Positions 31,735-41,710 are shown, counted from the first letter of the stretch. The stretch is DNA of 51,313 nucleotides from Streptomyces atratus (GCF_900119365.1 NZ_FPJO01000039.1:1-51313), one strand, 5' to 3'. The notes: generated by a model not told the origin, from the sequence alone. Translations and numbers: made by a program.

Positions 31735-34700
31735 CGGGGTTCTCCACGGAGGCGGTCGCCCACCCAGCGGGCGAGTTCGAGCGGGCTGAGGGCGGCCACC
31801 GGCATACCGGCCGCGACGAGTTGGCGTGCCACGGACACCGAGTAGCGCGGCGTGCCGGTGTCATCGAGCGCCGCGCAGCCCAGCAGGTGGGCGCCGGAGG
31901 ACGCCAGGGCACGCACCTCGCCCAGCAGCCCGCCGAGCGGTGCGCCCTCCTCGAAATCGCTGACCACGACGACTAGCGTGCGGCTCGGCACGGTGATCAG
32001 CGAACGCGCGTGCGCGAGACCGGCCGCGATGTGCGTACCGCCGCCGACCCGGACCTCCAGCAGCAGCGACAGCGGATCCTCGACCCGGTCGGTCAGGTCG
32101 ATCACCTGCGTGGAGAAGGCCAAGAAGTGCGTGGACAGGGTCGGAACCCCGCCGAGGACCGCGGCCGTCAGCGCCGACCAGATCACCGACGCCTCCATCG
32201 AGCCGGAGACATCGACGACGAGGACCAGGCGCCAGTCCGCCTCCTTGCTCGCCCGCGTGCTGAACAGCGGGCGCTCCGGTACGACGACGAGCCGGCCGTC
32301 CTCCGTCCGCCGGGTGTGAACGAGATTGGCCCGCAGGGTACGGGCGAGGTCGAGGCGCCCGCCGGGCCGTCGGGTCGGGCGCGGGGTGGCCAGACCGGTG
32401 AGCGCCGGGCGCAGGCGGGTGGCCAGCTCCCGGGACAGCTCGTCGACGAGCCGCTTCACCAGCGGGCGCAGCCGGGCGAGTTGGGCCTCGGGCATGCCTC
32501 CGGCCAGGGACAGCACCGAACCGAGCAGTTCCACCGACGGGCGTACCGACGCCGGATCGAGCTGCGCGAGCACGTCGGTGCGACCCGCGTCGGCGGCCTC
32601 CGCGAGGACCTCCTCGCGTACGTCGGTGCCGAAGAGGGCCTCCAGTTCCTGCGCCCACTCCCGCGCGGTGGGGAAGGACGGGTCCTGACCGCCGCCTTGA
32701 CCTGGTGCGCCGCCGGCCAGGTCCTGGGCGCCTTCGCCGCGCCCGCGGCCGTAGAGCTCGTCCAGGGCGTGGGCGTAGCGGCGCGCGTCGCGGGTGAGCC
32801 GTTCCTTGTGGCGGCCGAGCAGCAGCCGCCAGCGGTCGGCACGGCCGAGCCGTCGGTCCGCGTCGTCCGCGGCGGCGCTGTCCGCTGGGGGTACGGGGCG
32901 GGGATTGTCGGCCGAGTCCGAGCCCGGGTCCGTTCCTGCGTCGGTGTCCGCGCCTGGCAGGCCCAGGGCCTTCAGCGCTGCCGATCCGGCCGCGTCGGCC
33001 GCCGCCCACAGGGCGAGCAGCTCGGGCGGGGCGTCGAGTGACAGGTCGAGCCGGTCACCGAGCCGCTCCGTCACGGTGGTGAGCAGCCTGTCGCGCGCGG
33101 CCGGGGCCAGCGTGTCGAAGCCGCCGCGCAGGGCCGGGAGCCGGTCGAGGAAGTCCTGGTCGGCCAGCGCGTCAACCCGGTCCATGAGCGCGGCAAGCGC
33201 GTCCGGCGACGCTTGGAGCAGGGGACCGGCGGCTGTGAGCAGCCCGGCAAGACGCTTCGCCAGCGCCCGGCGCGTGTCCGGAGCCGTGGCCCCGTCGATC
33301 CAGCCGGCCGTACGCTCGCCCAGCCCGGCCGCGTCGTCCAGGTCGAGCAGCACGCGTACGGCCAGGGCCGCGCCCTGGATGAGCGGGGAGCCCTCGGCCG
33401 CCAGCTCGGCGAGCGCCCGGTCCAGTCGCAGGCCCAGATGACGGGCGGCCGTCCGGTCCGCCAGCGCCACCAGCGCCCCGGCGTCGGCGCCGCTGTCGCT
33501 CCCGGCGAGGCCGGGCAGGGACCGGACCGCGGCCTCGAGGAGTTCCTCCGTGAGGGCGCCGGCCGTCGTGCGGGCGTCCTGCATCGTGTCGGGGTAGTGG
33601 CCGCGCCGCAGTCCCTCCAACAGGTCCAGGGCCTGGAGGAGCTCGGGCAGGTCGGCGCTGTCGGGCAGCACGACGGAGGCTTCGTCCAGGCGTGCTTCGA
33701 CCAGTTCGGGCAGGCCGCAGCGCGCGGCGGCGGTCAGCCCGGTGAGGATCTGGGCCGGGGTGGGGCCGCCCTCGGCGGCCTCGTGGCGCGCGGTCGCGGC
33801 GAGCGTACCGGCGGCGGCCTGGGCCGCGGTCACCCCGCGCACGCCCGCGAGGTCGAGGCGTGCGGGCACGGACGGCGTCCACGTCAGACGCCACCTGGTG
33901 CCGAGCGCGGTGCCGTCGCCCGTGCTCGCCACGTCCAGGGGTTCGCCGTACGAGGCGCCGATCACCAGCAGCCGCTGGAGCAGCACTTCGCGGCGGCCGT
34001 CCAGCGGTGAACGGAGCGGGTCGAGGCGCAGGTCGCGGCGGTCGGGGTCGTCCGGTCGGGGCAGCCGCAGTTCCGCGAGTTCGGCCTCGACCGAAGGGCC
34101 GAGACCGGACCGGGGCGCGTGCGGGCTGATCCGGCCGCGTGCGGTGCCGACGAACACGGCCTCCAGCGCGCGGGCCAGGGCCCGGCCCCGGCCGAGGGGT
34201 TCGCCCTGACCGAGGACAGTGGTGATGGCCTCCAGGAGTTCGCCGCGCCCCGGCGCGGGCAGTCCGCGCAGGGCGGCCAGGTCGCAGGCCAGGCGCAGCG
34301 TCTCGGCGGCCTCGCCGGTCCCCGCGGTGTGACCGCCGCGGCGCATCTCGCGACACAGGCCGGTCACCGCGTCGGCAGCCGCCTCCCGGATCCGTTCCGG
34401 ATCGCCGGCGGCGGTGAGCACCGCCTGCTGCCACAACGGGTCGCGGATTCCAGCCGGGTAGCCGGACCGGGAGTCGAGCAGGTCGAAGGAGTACGGCACG
34501 AGGGAGGTCACCGCCGAGCCCTCGGTCGCTGCGGCGCCGTCTTCCCCGGCCCTGCCGGCCGCCCAAACCCCTGCCGCGTCCGTACCGGACCCCCACGTGC
34601 GGGGCCCCGCACCGCGCGGCGCGGCCTCGGACGGGACGGCCGCCCGCCCCGTAGCGCCGGAGACGCCCGCCGTCCCGGCCCCGGCCTCCGCTCCGGCATC

Positions 34701-35498
34701 CGCCTCCGTGGACGCGATAAGCGCGGGTGCGTGGAAGGCGCCGATCACGGCTGCCACCCGACGCCCGTCCGCCGAGGCAGAGGCGATCACCTGCCGCATC
34801 CGTTCCTCCCGCGCCAGGTCGGCGGCGGGTACGGCGGCGTCGGCGCGCAGGGCCCAGCCCACGCCCAGTGCGGCTCGGCGCACCGCGTCCGGGGCGCACC
34901 CCGGAGCCAGCACCTCCACCGCGCGGTCCCACAAATCGTCACCGTCCCGGCCGGTCCCGGCGGCGGCGAGCGCCTCGGCGTACGAGCGCCGCACCCGCGT
35001 CGTCCCGTCGCCGGGAGCAGGGTCAGGACTGGCGCCGGGACCGGCGTCGAGCGCACCCGTGGCCCCCAAGGGCGCATCGGCCTCCGGACGTACGGCCTCG
35101 CTCCCTTCCCGCTCGCGCACCGGCCCGAGTGCCCCCGCCGACCAGCGCGGGTCGCCGAGGGGAAGGTCGCAGCACACGACCTCCACCCCGCGGTTTCTGG
35201 CCCAGCGGACCGCGGCGAGCTCCGGTGAGAAGTCCGCGAACGGGTAGAACGAAAGCCGTCCTCCCTCGCCCGCCCCGGCCAGGGCGACCGGGGTGACGGT
35301 TTCGGGGTCCGCCAGGTGTTCCAGCCAGGGCTGGAAGTCGGTCGGCAGCTCGACGCAGACCACCTCGGCCCGCGCCTCCTCCAGCAGGGCGGGTACCACC
35401 GCGGCCAGCGCCGGACTGTGGTGGCGCACTCCCAGCAGGTACGGCACACGCGATACGGCCAGTGCGTCCACGGCCGTCCGTGGATCGACGGTCGTCAA
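31731..35498 (-). CDS. DUF5682 - VWA fusion protein
   Basis: About 1255 residues from TTG 35498, which overlaps the MoxR stop as TTGA. An upstream GTG at 35534 would give 1267. The N-terminal DUF5682 region (~residues 15-280) has VPYLLGVRHHSPALAAVVPA, VVCVELPTDFQPWLEHL and AAVIGAFHAPALIA. These recall the TraB/EreA/ChaN-like fold (inference). A long helical middle follows. The C-terminal ~165 residues are a VWA domain with complete MIDAS: LVLVVDVSGSMEASVIW (DxSxS), GGGTHIAAGLAHAR (Thr) and VVVVSDFEEGAP (Asp). In E. coli the two halves appear to be separate genes. Here they are fused, giving a direct physical partner for the MoxR ATPase encoded just upstream. Soluble, no signal peptide. Confidence 0.87.
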   Translation of the reverse strand: MTTVDPRTAVDALAVSRVPYLLGVRHHSPALAAVVPALLEEARAEVVCVELPTDFQPWLEHLADPETVTPVALAGAGEGGRLSFYPFADFSPELAAVRWARNRGVEVVCCDLPLGDPRWSAGALGPVREREGSEAVRPEADAPLGATGALDAGPGASPDPAPGDGTTRVRRSYAEALAAAGTGRDGDDLWDRAVEVLAPGCAPDAVRRAALGVGWALRADAAVPAADLAREERMRQVIASASADGRRVAAVIGAFHAPALIASTEADAGAEAGAGTAGVSGATGRAAVPSEAAPRGAGPRTWGSGTDAAGVWAAGRAGEDGAAATEGSAVTSLVPYSFDLLDSRSGYPAGIRDPLWQQAVLTAAGDPERIREAAADAVTGLCREMRRGGHTAGTGEAAETLRLACDLAALRGLPAPGRGELLEAITTVLGQGEPLGRGRALARALEAVFVGTARGRISPHAPRSGLGPSVEAELAELRLPRPDDPDRRDLRLDPLRSPLDGRREVLLQRLLVIGASYGEPLDVASTGDGTALGTRWRLTWTPSVPARLDLAGVRGVTAAQAAAGTLAATARHEAAEGGPTPAQILTGLTAAARCGLPELVEARLDEASVVLPDSADLPELLQALDLLEGLRRGHYPDTMQDARTTAGALTEELLEAAVRSLPGLAGSDSGADAGALVALADRTAARHLGLRLDRALAELAAEGSPLIQGAALAVRVLLDLDDAAGLGERTAGWIDGATAPDTRRALAKRLAGLLTAAGPLLQASPDALAALMDRVDALADQDFLDRLPALRGGFDTLAPAARDRLLTTVTERLGDRLDLSLDAPPELLALWAAADAAGSAALKALGLPGADTDAGTDPGSDSADNPRPVPPADSAAADDADRRLGRADRWRLLLGRHKERLTRDARRYAHALDELYGRGRGEGAQDLAGGAPGQGGGQDPSFPTAREWAQELEALFGTDVREEVLAEAADAGRTDVLAQLDPASVRPSVELLGSVLSLAGGMPEAQLARLRPLVKRLVDELSRELATRLRPALTGLATPRPTRRPGGRLDLARTLRANLVHTRRTEDGRLVVVPERPLFSTRASKEADWRLVLVVDVSGSMEASVIWSALTAAVLGGVPTLSTHFLAFSTQVIDLTDRVEDPLSLLLEVRVGGGTHIAAGLAHARSLITVPSRTLVVVVSDFEEGAPLGGLLGEVRALASSGAHLLGCAALDDTGTPRYSVSVARQLVAAGMPVAALSPLELARWVGDRLRGEPR

Positions 35499-36649
35499 CG
35501 CAGGCTCCCGCGCAGGTCCCAGAGCCGACGCCACATCGCCGAGCCGTTCTCGGCGCGGCGGCGCACCGGGCCGTCCCAGTAGCCCAGCAGCCGTGCGTGG
35601 TCGGCGGGGTCGTCCTTGCGGACCACACCGAGCAGATGTCCCGGCAGCAGGTCGAGCACGTCCTCGCCGGGCAGGTAGGCGGCCGCGACCCCCAGCGACG
35701 CCGCCACCTGGACGGCCTCGGCGGTGGACATGACCGTGCCCGGCCGCTCCACGTCCCAGCCCTCGTTGGAGCGGCCGGAGCGCAGGTCGCGGAAGACAGT
35801 GACGAGGGCGTCGAGGACGGCGTCATCGACGGCGAAGGCCGCGCCCGCCCGCTGCACGGCGGCGACAGCCTGGCGGCGTATCAGGACCGCCTCGGCGTCG
35901 GCGTCGGCGATCGGGTCGACGGTCTCGAAGTTGAAACGGCGCTTCAGCGCGGCCGACATCTCGGAGACGCCCCGGTCGCGCAGGTTGGCGGTGGCGATGA
36001 CGGTGAAGCCGGGGGCGGCGCGGACGACCGCGTCCTCGGTGGAGGTCAGCTCGGGTACGCTGATCCGCCGGTCCGACAGGATGGAGACGAGGGCGTCCTG
36101 AACCTCGGGCAGACAGCGGGTGATCTCCTCGACCCGCACCACCCGTCCGGCCCGCATGGCGGCGAGGACTGGGGAGTCCACCAGGGCCTGCGGGGTGGGG
36201 CCCTGGGCGAGCAGCAGGGCGTAGTTCCAGCCGTAGCGGAACGCGTCCTCGGTGGTGCCCGCCGTGCCCTGCACCGTCAGGGCGCTGGTCCCGCTGACAG
36301 CGGCCGCGAGCAGCTCCGACACCATCGACTTGGCCGTACCGGGCTCACCGGTGAGCAGCAGCCCGCGCTCTCCGGCGAGGGTGACCACACAGCGTTCGAC
36401 CAGCGCGCGCTCGCCGACGAACTTCGGGGCGATCACCAGCTTCGACGGCAGACCGGCGCGACGCCGGGGCAGGGCCAGCTCCACACCGTCGCTGCCGCAG
36501 ACGAACGTGACCACCGCGCGAGGAGTGAGCGCCCAGCCGGGCGGCCGCGGCCCGGGGTCCTGGGCGGCGAGGAAGGCGAGTTCGGCGGCGTGACGCTCCT
36601 CGGCCGGCTGGCCCTGCCGGACGGGTGCGGTCTGTTCGGTGACGGTCAT
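35495..36649 (-). CDS. MoxR-family AAA+ ATPase (YehL-like)
   Basis: 384 residues from ATG 36649, chosen over ATG 36667 because AAGGA lies 7 bases upstream. Walker A is GEPGTAKS (residues 101-108). Walker B VVRVEEI (170-176) is followed by TRCLPEVQDALVSILSDRRI, and sensor 1 is FTVIATAN (215-222). The arginine-finger region is GVSEMSAALKRRFNFE. The MoxR hallmark is the helix-2 insert before Walker B. The C-terminal lid ends MWRRLWDLRGSLR. MoxR ATPases remodel client complexes together with VWA proteins, and the next gene supplies that VWA domain with coupled translation. Confidence 0.93.
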   Translation of the reverse strand: MTVTEQTAPVRQGQPAEERHAAELAFLAAQDPGPRPPGWALTPRAVVTFVCGSDGVELALPRRRAGLPSKLVIAPKFVGERALVERCVVTLAGERGLLLTGEPGTAKSMVSELLAAAVSGTSALTVQGTAGTTEDAFRYGWNYALLLAQGPTPQALVDSPVLAAMRAGRVVRVEEITRCLPEVQDALVSILSDRRISVPELTSTEDAVVRAAPGFTVIATANLRDRGVSEMSAALKRRFNFETVDPIADADAEAVLIRRQAVAAVQRAGAAFAVDDAVLDALVTVFRDLRSGRSNEGWDVERPGTVMSTAEAVQVAASLGVAAAYLPGEDVLDLLPGHLLGVVRKDDPADHARLLGYWDGPVRRRAENGSAMWRRLWDLRGSLR

Positions 36650-36787
36650 GCGGGTTTCCTTCGTCATGGTTCGACAGGTGTTCATACGGGTCGGGGACCG
36701 GCGCGGCGCACCCGGGGGCGGGCGCGCCGCGCCGTGCTGACGACGGGCGGCCGGTCAGCGGCGGCTCAGGTGCCGTTCGGCGGCGCC

Positions 36788-39700
36788 TCAGCGGCGGCGC
36801 CTCGTACGCCGCACCTTCAGCTCCTCGAAGCGCGGGAGGTCGCCGTCGAGGATCCGCTGCCAGGCCCGGGCGAACAGCTCCGCGGCCGGTTCGGTCGGCA
36901 CCAGGGTGCCCAGCACCGGCCGACCGCCCGTGGCCACCCCGTACATCGGCAGCTTCCACTGCTCGACGGGCAGGACGGGCGCCGACTGCTCCGCCCAGGC
37001 GCCCGGCAAGACCAGCGAGCGTCCCGCCCGGGCCCGTACGGCCGACACCACCAGGTCGGTCTCGGCCAGTTCGGCCCGCGCCGTCTTGAGACGGGCCGGC
37101 TTCCACCCCGTCCATCGCGCGGTGTTGCGGTCCGTCGGGTCGGGCATGGCCAGCAGCATCAGGTACAGCGTCGCCGCGTCGGCGGTCAGACCGCGTGCCT
37201 CGGCGACCTCGGCCACCCGCTCGGGCACCGAACGAGACGGATCCTGCGGCCACCACAGGCCCTCGTCGTCCGCCGCGCCGGCCGCGGGCGCGCCCGGGTC
37301 GGCCAGCAGCCGTGCGAACGCCGGGTCGTGCGCCCGCCGCAGGGCCATCTCGACCCCGGTCGGCTGCTGATCGGCGCCGCGCAGTGCCACCAGGTACGGG
37401 TCGGAGCCGGTGGAGTCCAGCAGGGTGGGCCGTATGGCCGGCTGGGGCTGGCCGTCCTGCGTGGCCATGAGCACCGCGCCGTACCGCTCGTGATCCGGTG
37501 CCGTCTCCGTCGGGGCGCCGGCCACCTTCCGGAAGTCCGCGAGGCTCGTGTAGTGCCCAGCGGAGAGCAGCAGTTCGGGTGCCGCAAGACGCTGCCGCAC
37601 GGCGGTCAGCGCACTCGGCAGCGCCGCCCGTACCGGATCGCCGGCAGGCAGCCGGTGGGCCAGCCAGGCCGTCAGGCTCATCGAGCCGACCAGCACCGCC
37701 GAGGTGAACGGCGCATCGGCGGGGGACGCCGTCGCCGGGTGATCGCCCTCGATGCGCCACGGCACGTCGACGCCGAGCTCCGGCGACGACGCCGGTTCCA
37801 GCAGCGCCGGAAGCGCCCGGTGCACGGGCCAGCCGCTGTGCGAGGCGCGCGCAGCCTCCGCCGCCAGCCAGTCGGGCACCTGCCGGCGCCGTCCCACCCT
37901 CTCGTTCCACAAGGCGGCCGCCGACGCCACGTCCGGGCCCTCGCTCCACAGCCGTGCCGGGTCGTCGGGCAGGAGCGCCGCGAGCACCGCCCGGCGTACC
38001 TCGACCGGGAGCGCGCGCAGTTCGTCGCGGGCGTGTCCCGCCTCGGCCACCTTCAGCCCGAGCGCCTTGCGCAGCTCGGTCGGCAGGAAGTTGTTCTCCC
38101 AGCTGTCCACGTCGGGCATGCCCGCGAGAACGATCCGGGCCAGCGCCCGGGACACACCGGTGAGGCGGCTGAACTCGTCGGCGGCCTCCGGCAGGAAGGG
38201 CACCGCCTCACGGGACTGAGCCTCCCCGAGGAAGCCGGTCAGCCAGTCGGCGCCGCGCACCCGGTCGCCCACCGGCGCGTCACTGCTCACCGTGTAGGGG
38301 CCGGGCACCTCGAAACGGCCGCTCGGGTCGTGGAGCAGCGCGCCGAACTCCCACCCGTCGTCGACGCCGGAGTTGTGCTCGGTGATGCCGAGCACAGCAC
38401 CGCCGCCCAGGGGCAGCACACTGCGGTGCGTGACGTTGCGCCGCTGGCCGTCCGGCGTGTGCAGGTGGGGCGTCGCCAGGCGGACCAGGACCCGGCGCCA
38501 GTGACCGGCCGAGGCCGCCGTCGACGCCAGCCCCAGCGCGTCCACCTGGCCGAGGACTTCGAGCAGGGCTGCCCGGTGTGCCGGGTCGCTGCCGGGCGCG
38601 ACGGCCCGGTAGGCGATCGCGGCCGGTTCGTCCAAGAGCGAGACGAACGGCAGTCCCGAGTAGGGCAGCGACGGCAGATCGAAGTGCAGCCGGCCCGGCA
38701 GCGCCGTGGCGGCGGTGTCCGCGCGCACGGACGCCAGAGTCTCCAGGTATCGGTGGGTCACGTCGGTGTCCGCGCCGTAACGGTAGTAGCCGGTATTGAC
38801 GATGCCGTGCAGCGCCTTGGCGAGCACGTGGTCGCTCGGCCCCTGGACCCGGACCTCCGTGGGCTCGGCGGCGGCGGGGTCGAGCCGTGCGGCCACGGCG
38901 TCCAGCGCCTTCTGCTGCCGCACCGCGAAGCGCAGCACCTTCACCACGCCGGCGACCAGCTCGGGTGCCGAGACCTGCGGCAGCGCGGCGCTCACCAGCT
39001 CGGGCAGGTCCGCCACCCGCTCCGCGAGCACAGCCGCCTTCAGCAGGACTCCGGCCGACTCCGCGTCGGCGCCCCGCAGCGCCGCCGACCCCTGCGGATC
39101 ACGCGCGCGCAGCATGTACAGGTACGGCAGCGGCGGCAGGGCCTGAGCCGCGGTCCCGTACAGCTCGTTGCGGTGGTCACACTGGGCCGACGTCGTGACC
39201 GTGCCCTCCGGGTCGCTGAGCAACAGCTCGCGCCACTGTTGGGTCAGTGCCCGCGGCCGGTCGTCGCCGGGGAACGTCAGCGCGGCGACCGGCCTGTCGA
39301 CGCCCTTCGGAAGGGTGACGACCCGTCCGGTGGTGTCCTCGCCGTGGTGGCCGCCGTCGGACAGCCGCACGACACGCCAGCCGAGGAGCCCGTCCGCGGA
39401 CGTCCCCTGGGCCGAACCCGCCACCGCCGGGGCGGGCCGCAGCCAGCACGAGCCGGCCGCCAACTCGGCCCCGGGGGCGTGCCGCAGCAGCGCGTCGGCG
39501 AGGAAACCGGGCTGCGAGCGCCGGCCGTACGCACCGCCCACGGGGTCGTATTCGAGCCAGCCGCCCTTGTCCTCCCCGTCCCTGTCCTGCCACACCCAGT
39601 ACGACGTGCCGTCGGACAGCAGCGCGCGCTCCGCGGGCAGCTTCGTGTCGCCGCTGTGGAGGACCCCGCCGCCGGTGGTGCGGCCGCCGCCGGGCAGCTG

Positions 39701-41710
39701 CAGGCTGAGGTGATCCGAACGCATGGCCCAGGAGCCGGCGCCGGCGCCGGCGAGAGCGAACACCGAGTCGGGCGCGGTGTGCCAGTAGCCTTGCGGCTCG
39801 CCGCGACCGTACGTGCTCCAGAACACCAGCAACGCACCGTCCACGTAATGGAAACCCGTCCGCCACACGGACGTGGTGGGCAGCCGCAGATCGTGCACGA
39901 GAACGGTGGAGTCGGCGTCGATGACGCGCACCTGCGTCGCGTTGGCCACGATCAGATACGGCCAGGCCTCGACGACCGTCAGACCCTCGGTGGTGTGGTG
40001 CCCCGGTGCCAGCTCCGTCAGCGCCTCCTCCCACGCCGGCCAGCGCAGCTCCTCCCACAGACCGCCCCGAAGCGTGCGCGCCACGGCCTCGCCGAGATCG
40101 GCACCGGCCGCGGCCGCGACCTCCTGCGGCGCGAGCGCGAGAGCCTCGGAGGGCAGCCACGAAAGCCGCTCGATCGCCTTCGGCAGTCCGGGCAGCCCGG
40201 CCGCCACCGACGAGGCGGCCACCTCGCGCATCCACTCGGTGAGCATCGGGCGGCCGCCTGGTGAGGCGGCCAGCCGCCGCATCACGTCCGCACCGGAGGA
40301 CGCGCTGTTGTAGCTGTTCGCCCCGCGTCCGAAGGCGGGCCGGAAGCGCGGGTCGGCCGCCAGCGCGACCAGGTCCCGCGGCTCCTCGCCGCGGGCCCAG
40401 TCCGACAGGTTCAGGGCGCTGCCGCGCTGATGGTGGGCGGACTTCTCCTCAGGGTCGGCGACCGCGATCTCCAGCGAGAGCAGGAGGTCCAGCAGGTTCA
40501 CGTCCTCGACACCGATCCGCAGGAACCGCTCGCCCTCGGGCCGCGCCGCCAGATCGGCACGCAGCCGGCCGGCCGCCCGCTCAACCAGCTCCAGCAGGGC
40601 GGGCGGCGTCGGGCGCGGCCCCCAACCGCGATGCCGGGCACCGTGAAAGCGCTCCAGCCAGCCCGCCGCGCCGTCGGAGCACTGCTCCTCCTGCGGCAGG
40701 TCGGCGTCCGCGAGACCGGCGTCGGCCCCCGACTCCGCCATGATTCCCAGCCACAGCTCGGTCATGTCCCCGTTGTCCCCGGGCGGGGTCATCGACAGCA
40801 GCGTGCCCCGCACGGACGGAACGCGCCGGGCCAGCGCGACCAGCGCGCCGCGGTGCGACTTCCACCAACCGGCGGCGGCCCGCAAGGTGGCCGGCAGCGG
40901 AAGGAGCTCGGCGAGGTGGTCCTGCTCCGCCTCGTTGCCGGACAGGGCAGCGGCGCGGGCGAGCCGCTTCAGCTCCACCGCGGCCTGGGCGGACGGCGCG
41001 AGACCGCCGGCGGTCCGGCGCACGCACAGCCGCCGGAACCGCTCGTACGCCTCGACGGGCGTGAGCCGGGCCGACAGGTCCTTGCCGTAACCGGTCAGGA
41101 CCTTCACCGGCAGCGCGCCGGCCAGGGCGAACTCCAGGAACAGGGCGTCGAGCCGGTCCTCGTCGACCGTCAGCCCGTGCTGCGCCTCGCTCGTGCGGGC
41201 ACGGCCGAACAGCTGGCCTGCGTACGTGCTGTTCTCGACGCCGAGGAAGACCCGCGCGGCCTGCTCGTAGAAGACGGGCAGGAAGTGCGGGACGGCCGAG
41301 GCGAGCCGCCCGGCCAGCTCGTGGCAGGCGTCCAGGGCGGCCTTGGGTTTGGTCTTGGCCTGCCGGGCCAGCCGGTCCAGCTCCGGCACGACCGCCAGGG
41401 CGTGGTGCCCGTCCTCGGGGTGGTGCACCAGCACCCACTCGGGAAAGCCGAGTTCCTGGCGCCGGCCGAGACCGACCACGGCCGGCTCGCCCTGCGGCTC
41501 AAGTCCGAGGAAGCCGGCGGCGAGGTCCTCGGCGGGGCCCAGTTCGGCCGCGGCCAGCCGCACGACGACCCGATCCTCGCCGAGCACCGCGTGGCGATAG
41601 GCCCGCGCGGTCAGCTCGACCGCTGAGGGGCCCGCACCCCGCGCGTCGGCCGGGAGGACCGCGCCTGCCGCGAGCAGCTCCTTGTTGTCGTTCCCAACCG
41701 TCCCGGTCAC
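36788..41710 (-). CDS. giant 1640-residue protein of the MoxR/VWA operon
   Basis: Start GTG 41710, overlapping the TGA of the DUF4132 gene as GTGA (VTGTVGNDNKELLAAGAVLP). It is one of the longest genes here and is uninterrupted. Residues ~60-350 are helical, TPR-like (LDACHELAGRLASAVPHFLP, YEQAARVFLGVENSTYAGQL). Residues ~560-830 are rich in WxD/beta blades (VEAWPYLIVANATQVRVIDA, LLVFWSTYGRGEPQGYW, SYWVWQDRDGEDKGGWLEYD), suggesting a propeller-like module. The rest is helical, with QQWRELLLSDPEG and a very basic end (KVRRTRRRR). I do not recognise a named family. Equivalents in Streptomyces are annotated vaguely as DNA-binding or hypothetical. It is probably the scaffold or client of the ATPase. 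Confidence 0.82.
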   Translation of the reverse strand: MTGTVGNDNKELLAAGAVLPADARGAGPSAVELTARAYRHAVLGEDRVVVRLAAAELGPAEDLAAGFLGLEPQGEPAVVGLGRRQELGFPEWVLVHHPEDGHHALAVVPELDRLARQAKTKPKAALDACHELAGRLASAVPHFLPVFYEQAARVFLGVENSTYAGQLFGRARTSEAQHGLTVDEDRLDALFLEFALAGALPVKVLTGYGKDLSARLTPVEAYERFRRLCVRRTAGGLAPSAQAAVELKRLARAAALSGNEAEQDHLAELLPLPATLRAAAGWWKSHRGALVALARRVPSVRGTLLSMTPPGDNGDMTELWLGIMAESGADAGLADADLPQEEQCSDGAAGWLERFHGARHRGWGPRPTPPALLELVERAAGRLRADLAARPEGERFLRIGVEDVNLLDLLLSLEIAVADPEEKSAHHQRGSALNLSDWARGEEPRDLVALAADPRFRPAFGRGANSYNSASSGADVMRRLAASPGGRPMLTEWMREVAASSVAAGLPGLPKAIERLSWLPSEALALAPQEVAAAAGADLGEAVARTLRGGLWEELRWPAWEEALTELAPGHHTTEGLTVVEAWPYLIVANATQVRVIDADSTVLVHDLRLPTTSVWRTGFHYVDGALLVFWSTYGRGEPQGYWHTAPDSVFALAGAGAGSWAMRSDHLSLQLPGGGRTTGGGVLHSGDTKLPAERALLSDGTSYWVWQDRDGEDKGGWLEYDPVGGAYGRRSQPGFLADALLRHAPGAELAAGSCWLRPAPAVAGSAQGTSADGLLGWRVVRLSDGGHHGEDTTGRVVTLPKGVDRPVAALTFPGDDRPRALTQQWRELLLSDPEGTVTTSAQCDHRNELYGTAAQALPPLPYLYMLRARDPQGSAALRGADAESAGVLLKAAVLAERVADLPELVSAALPQVSAPELVAGVVKVLRFAVRQQKALDAVAARLDPAAAEPTEVRVQGPSDHVLAKALHGIVNTGYYRYGADTDVTHRYLETLASVRADTAATALPGRLHFDLPSLPYSGLPFVSLLDEPAAIAYRAVAPGSDPAHRAALLEVLGQVDALGLASTAASAGHWRRVLVRLATPHLHTPDGQRRNVTHRSVLPLGGGAVLGITEHNSGVDDGWEFGALLHDPSGRFEVPGPYTVSSDAPVGDRVRGADWLTGFLGEAQSREAVPFLPEAADEFSRLTGVSRALARIVLAGMPDVDSWENNFLPTELRKALGLKVAEAGHARDELRALPVEVRRAVLAALLPDDPARLWSEGPDVASAAALWNERVGRRRQVPDWLAAEAARASHSGWPVHRALPALLEPASSPELGVDVPWRIEGDHPATASPADAPFTSAVLVGSMSLTAWLAHRLPAGDPVRAALPSALTAVRQRLAAPELLLSAGHYTSLADFRKVAGAPTETAPDHERYGAVLMATQDGQPQPAIRPTLLDSTGSDPYLVALRGADQQPTGVEMALRRAHDPAFARLLADPGAPAAGAADDEGLWWPQDPSRSVPERVAEVAEARGLTADAATLYLMLLAMPDPTDRNTARWTGWKPARLKTARAELAETDLVVSAVRARAGRSLVLPGAWAEQSAPVLPVEQWKLPMYGVATGGRPVLGTLVPTEPAAELFARAWQRILDGDLPRFEELKVRRTRRRR

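Noticed and set aside
29725..31845. A 706-codon plus-strand ORF antisense to the SWIM gene
   Set aside because: Low-complexity Arg/Gly-rich translation opposite a gene with a clear SWIM motif and coupled start; a frame shadow.
35462..40264. A 1600-codon plus-strand ORF antisense to the MoxR operon
   Set aside because: It is the mirror of three real minus-strand genes with conserved domains. The long open antisense frame follows from GC-rich third positions, and its translation is Arg/Gly/His-rich without domains.
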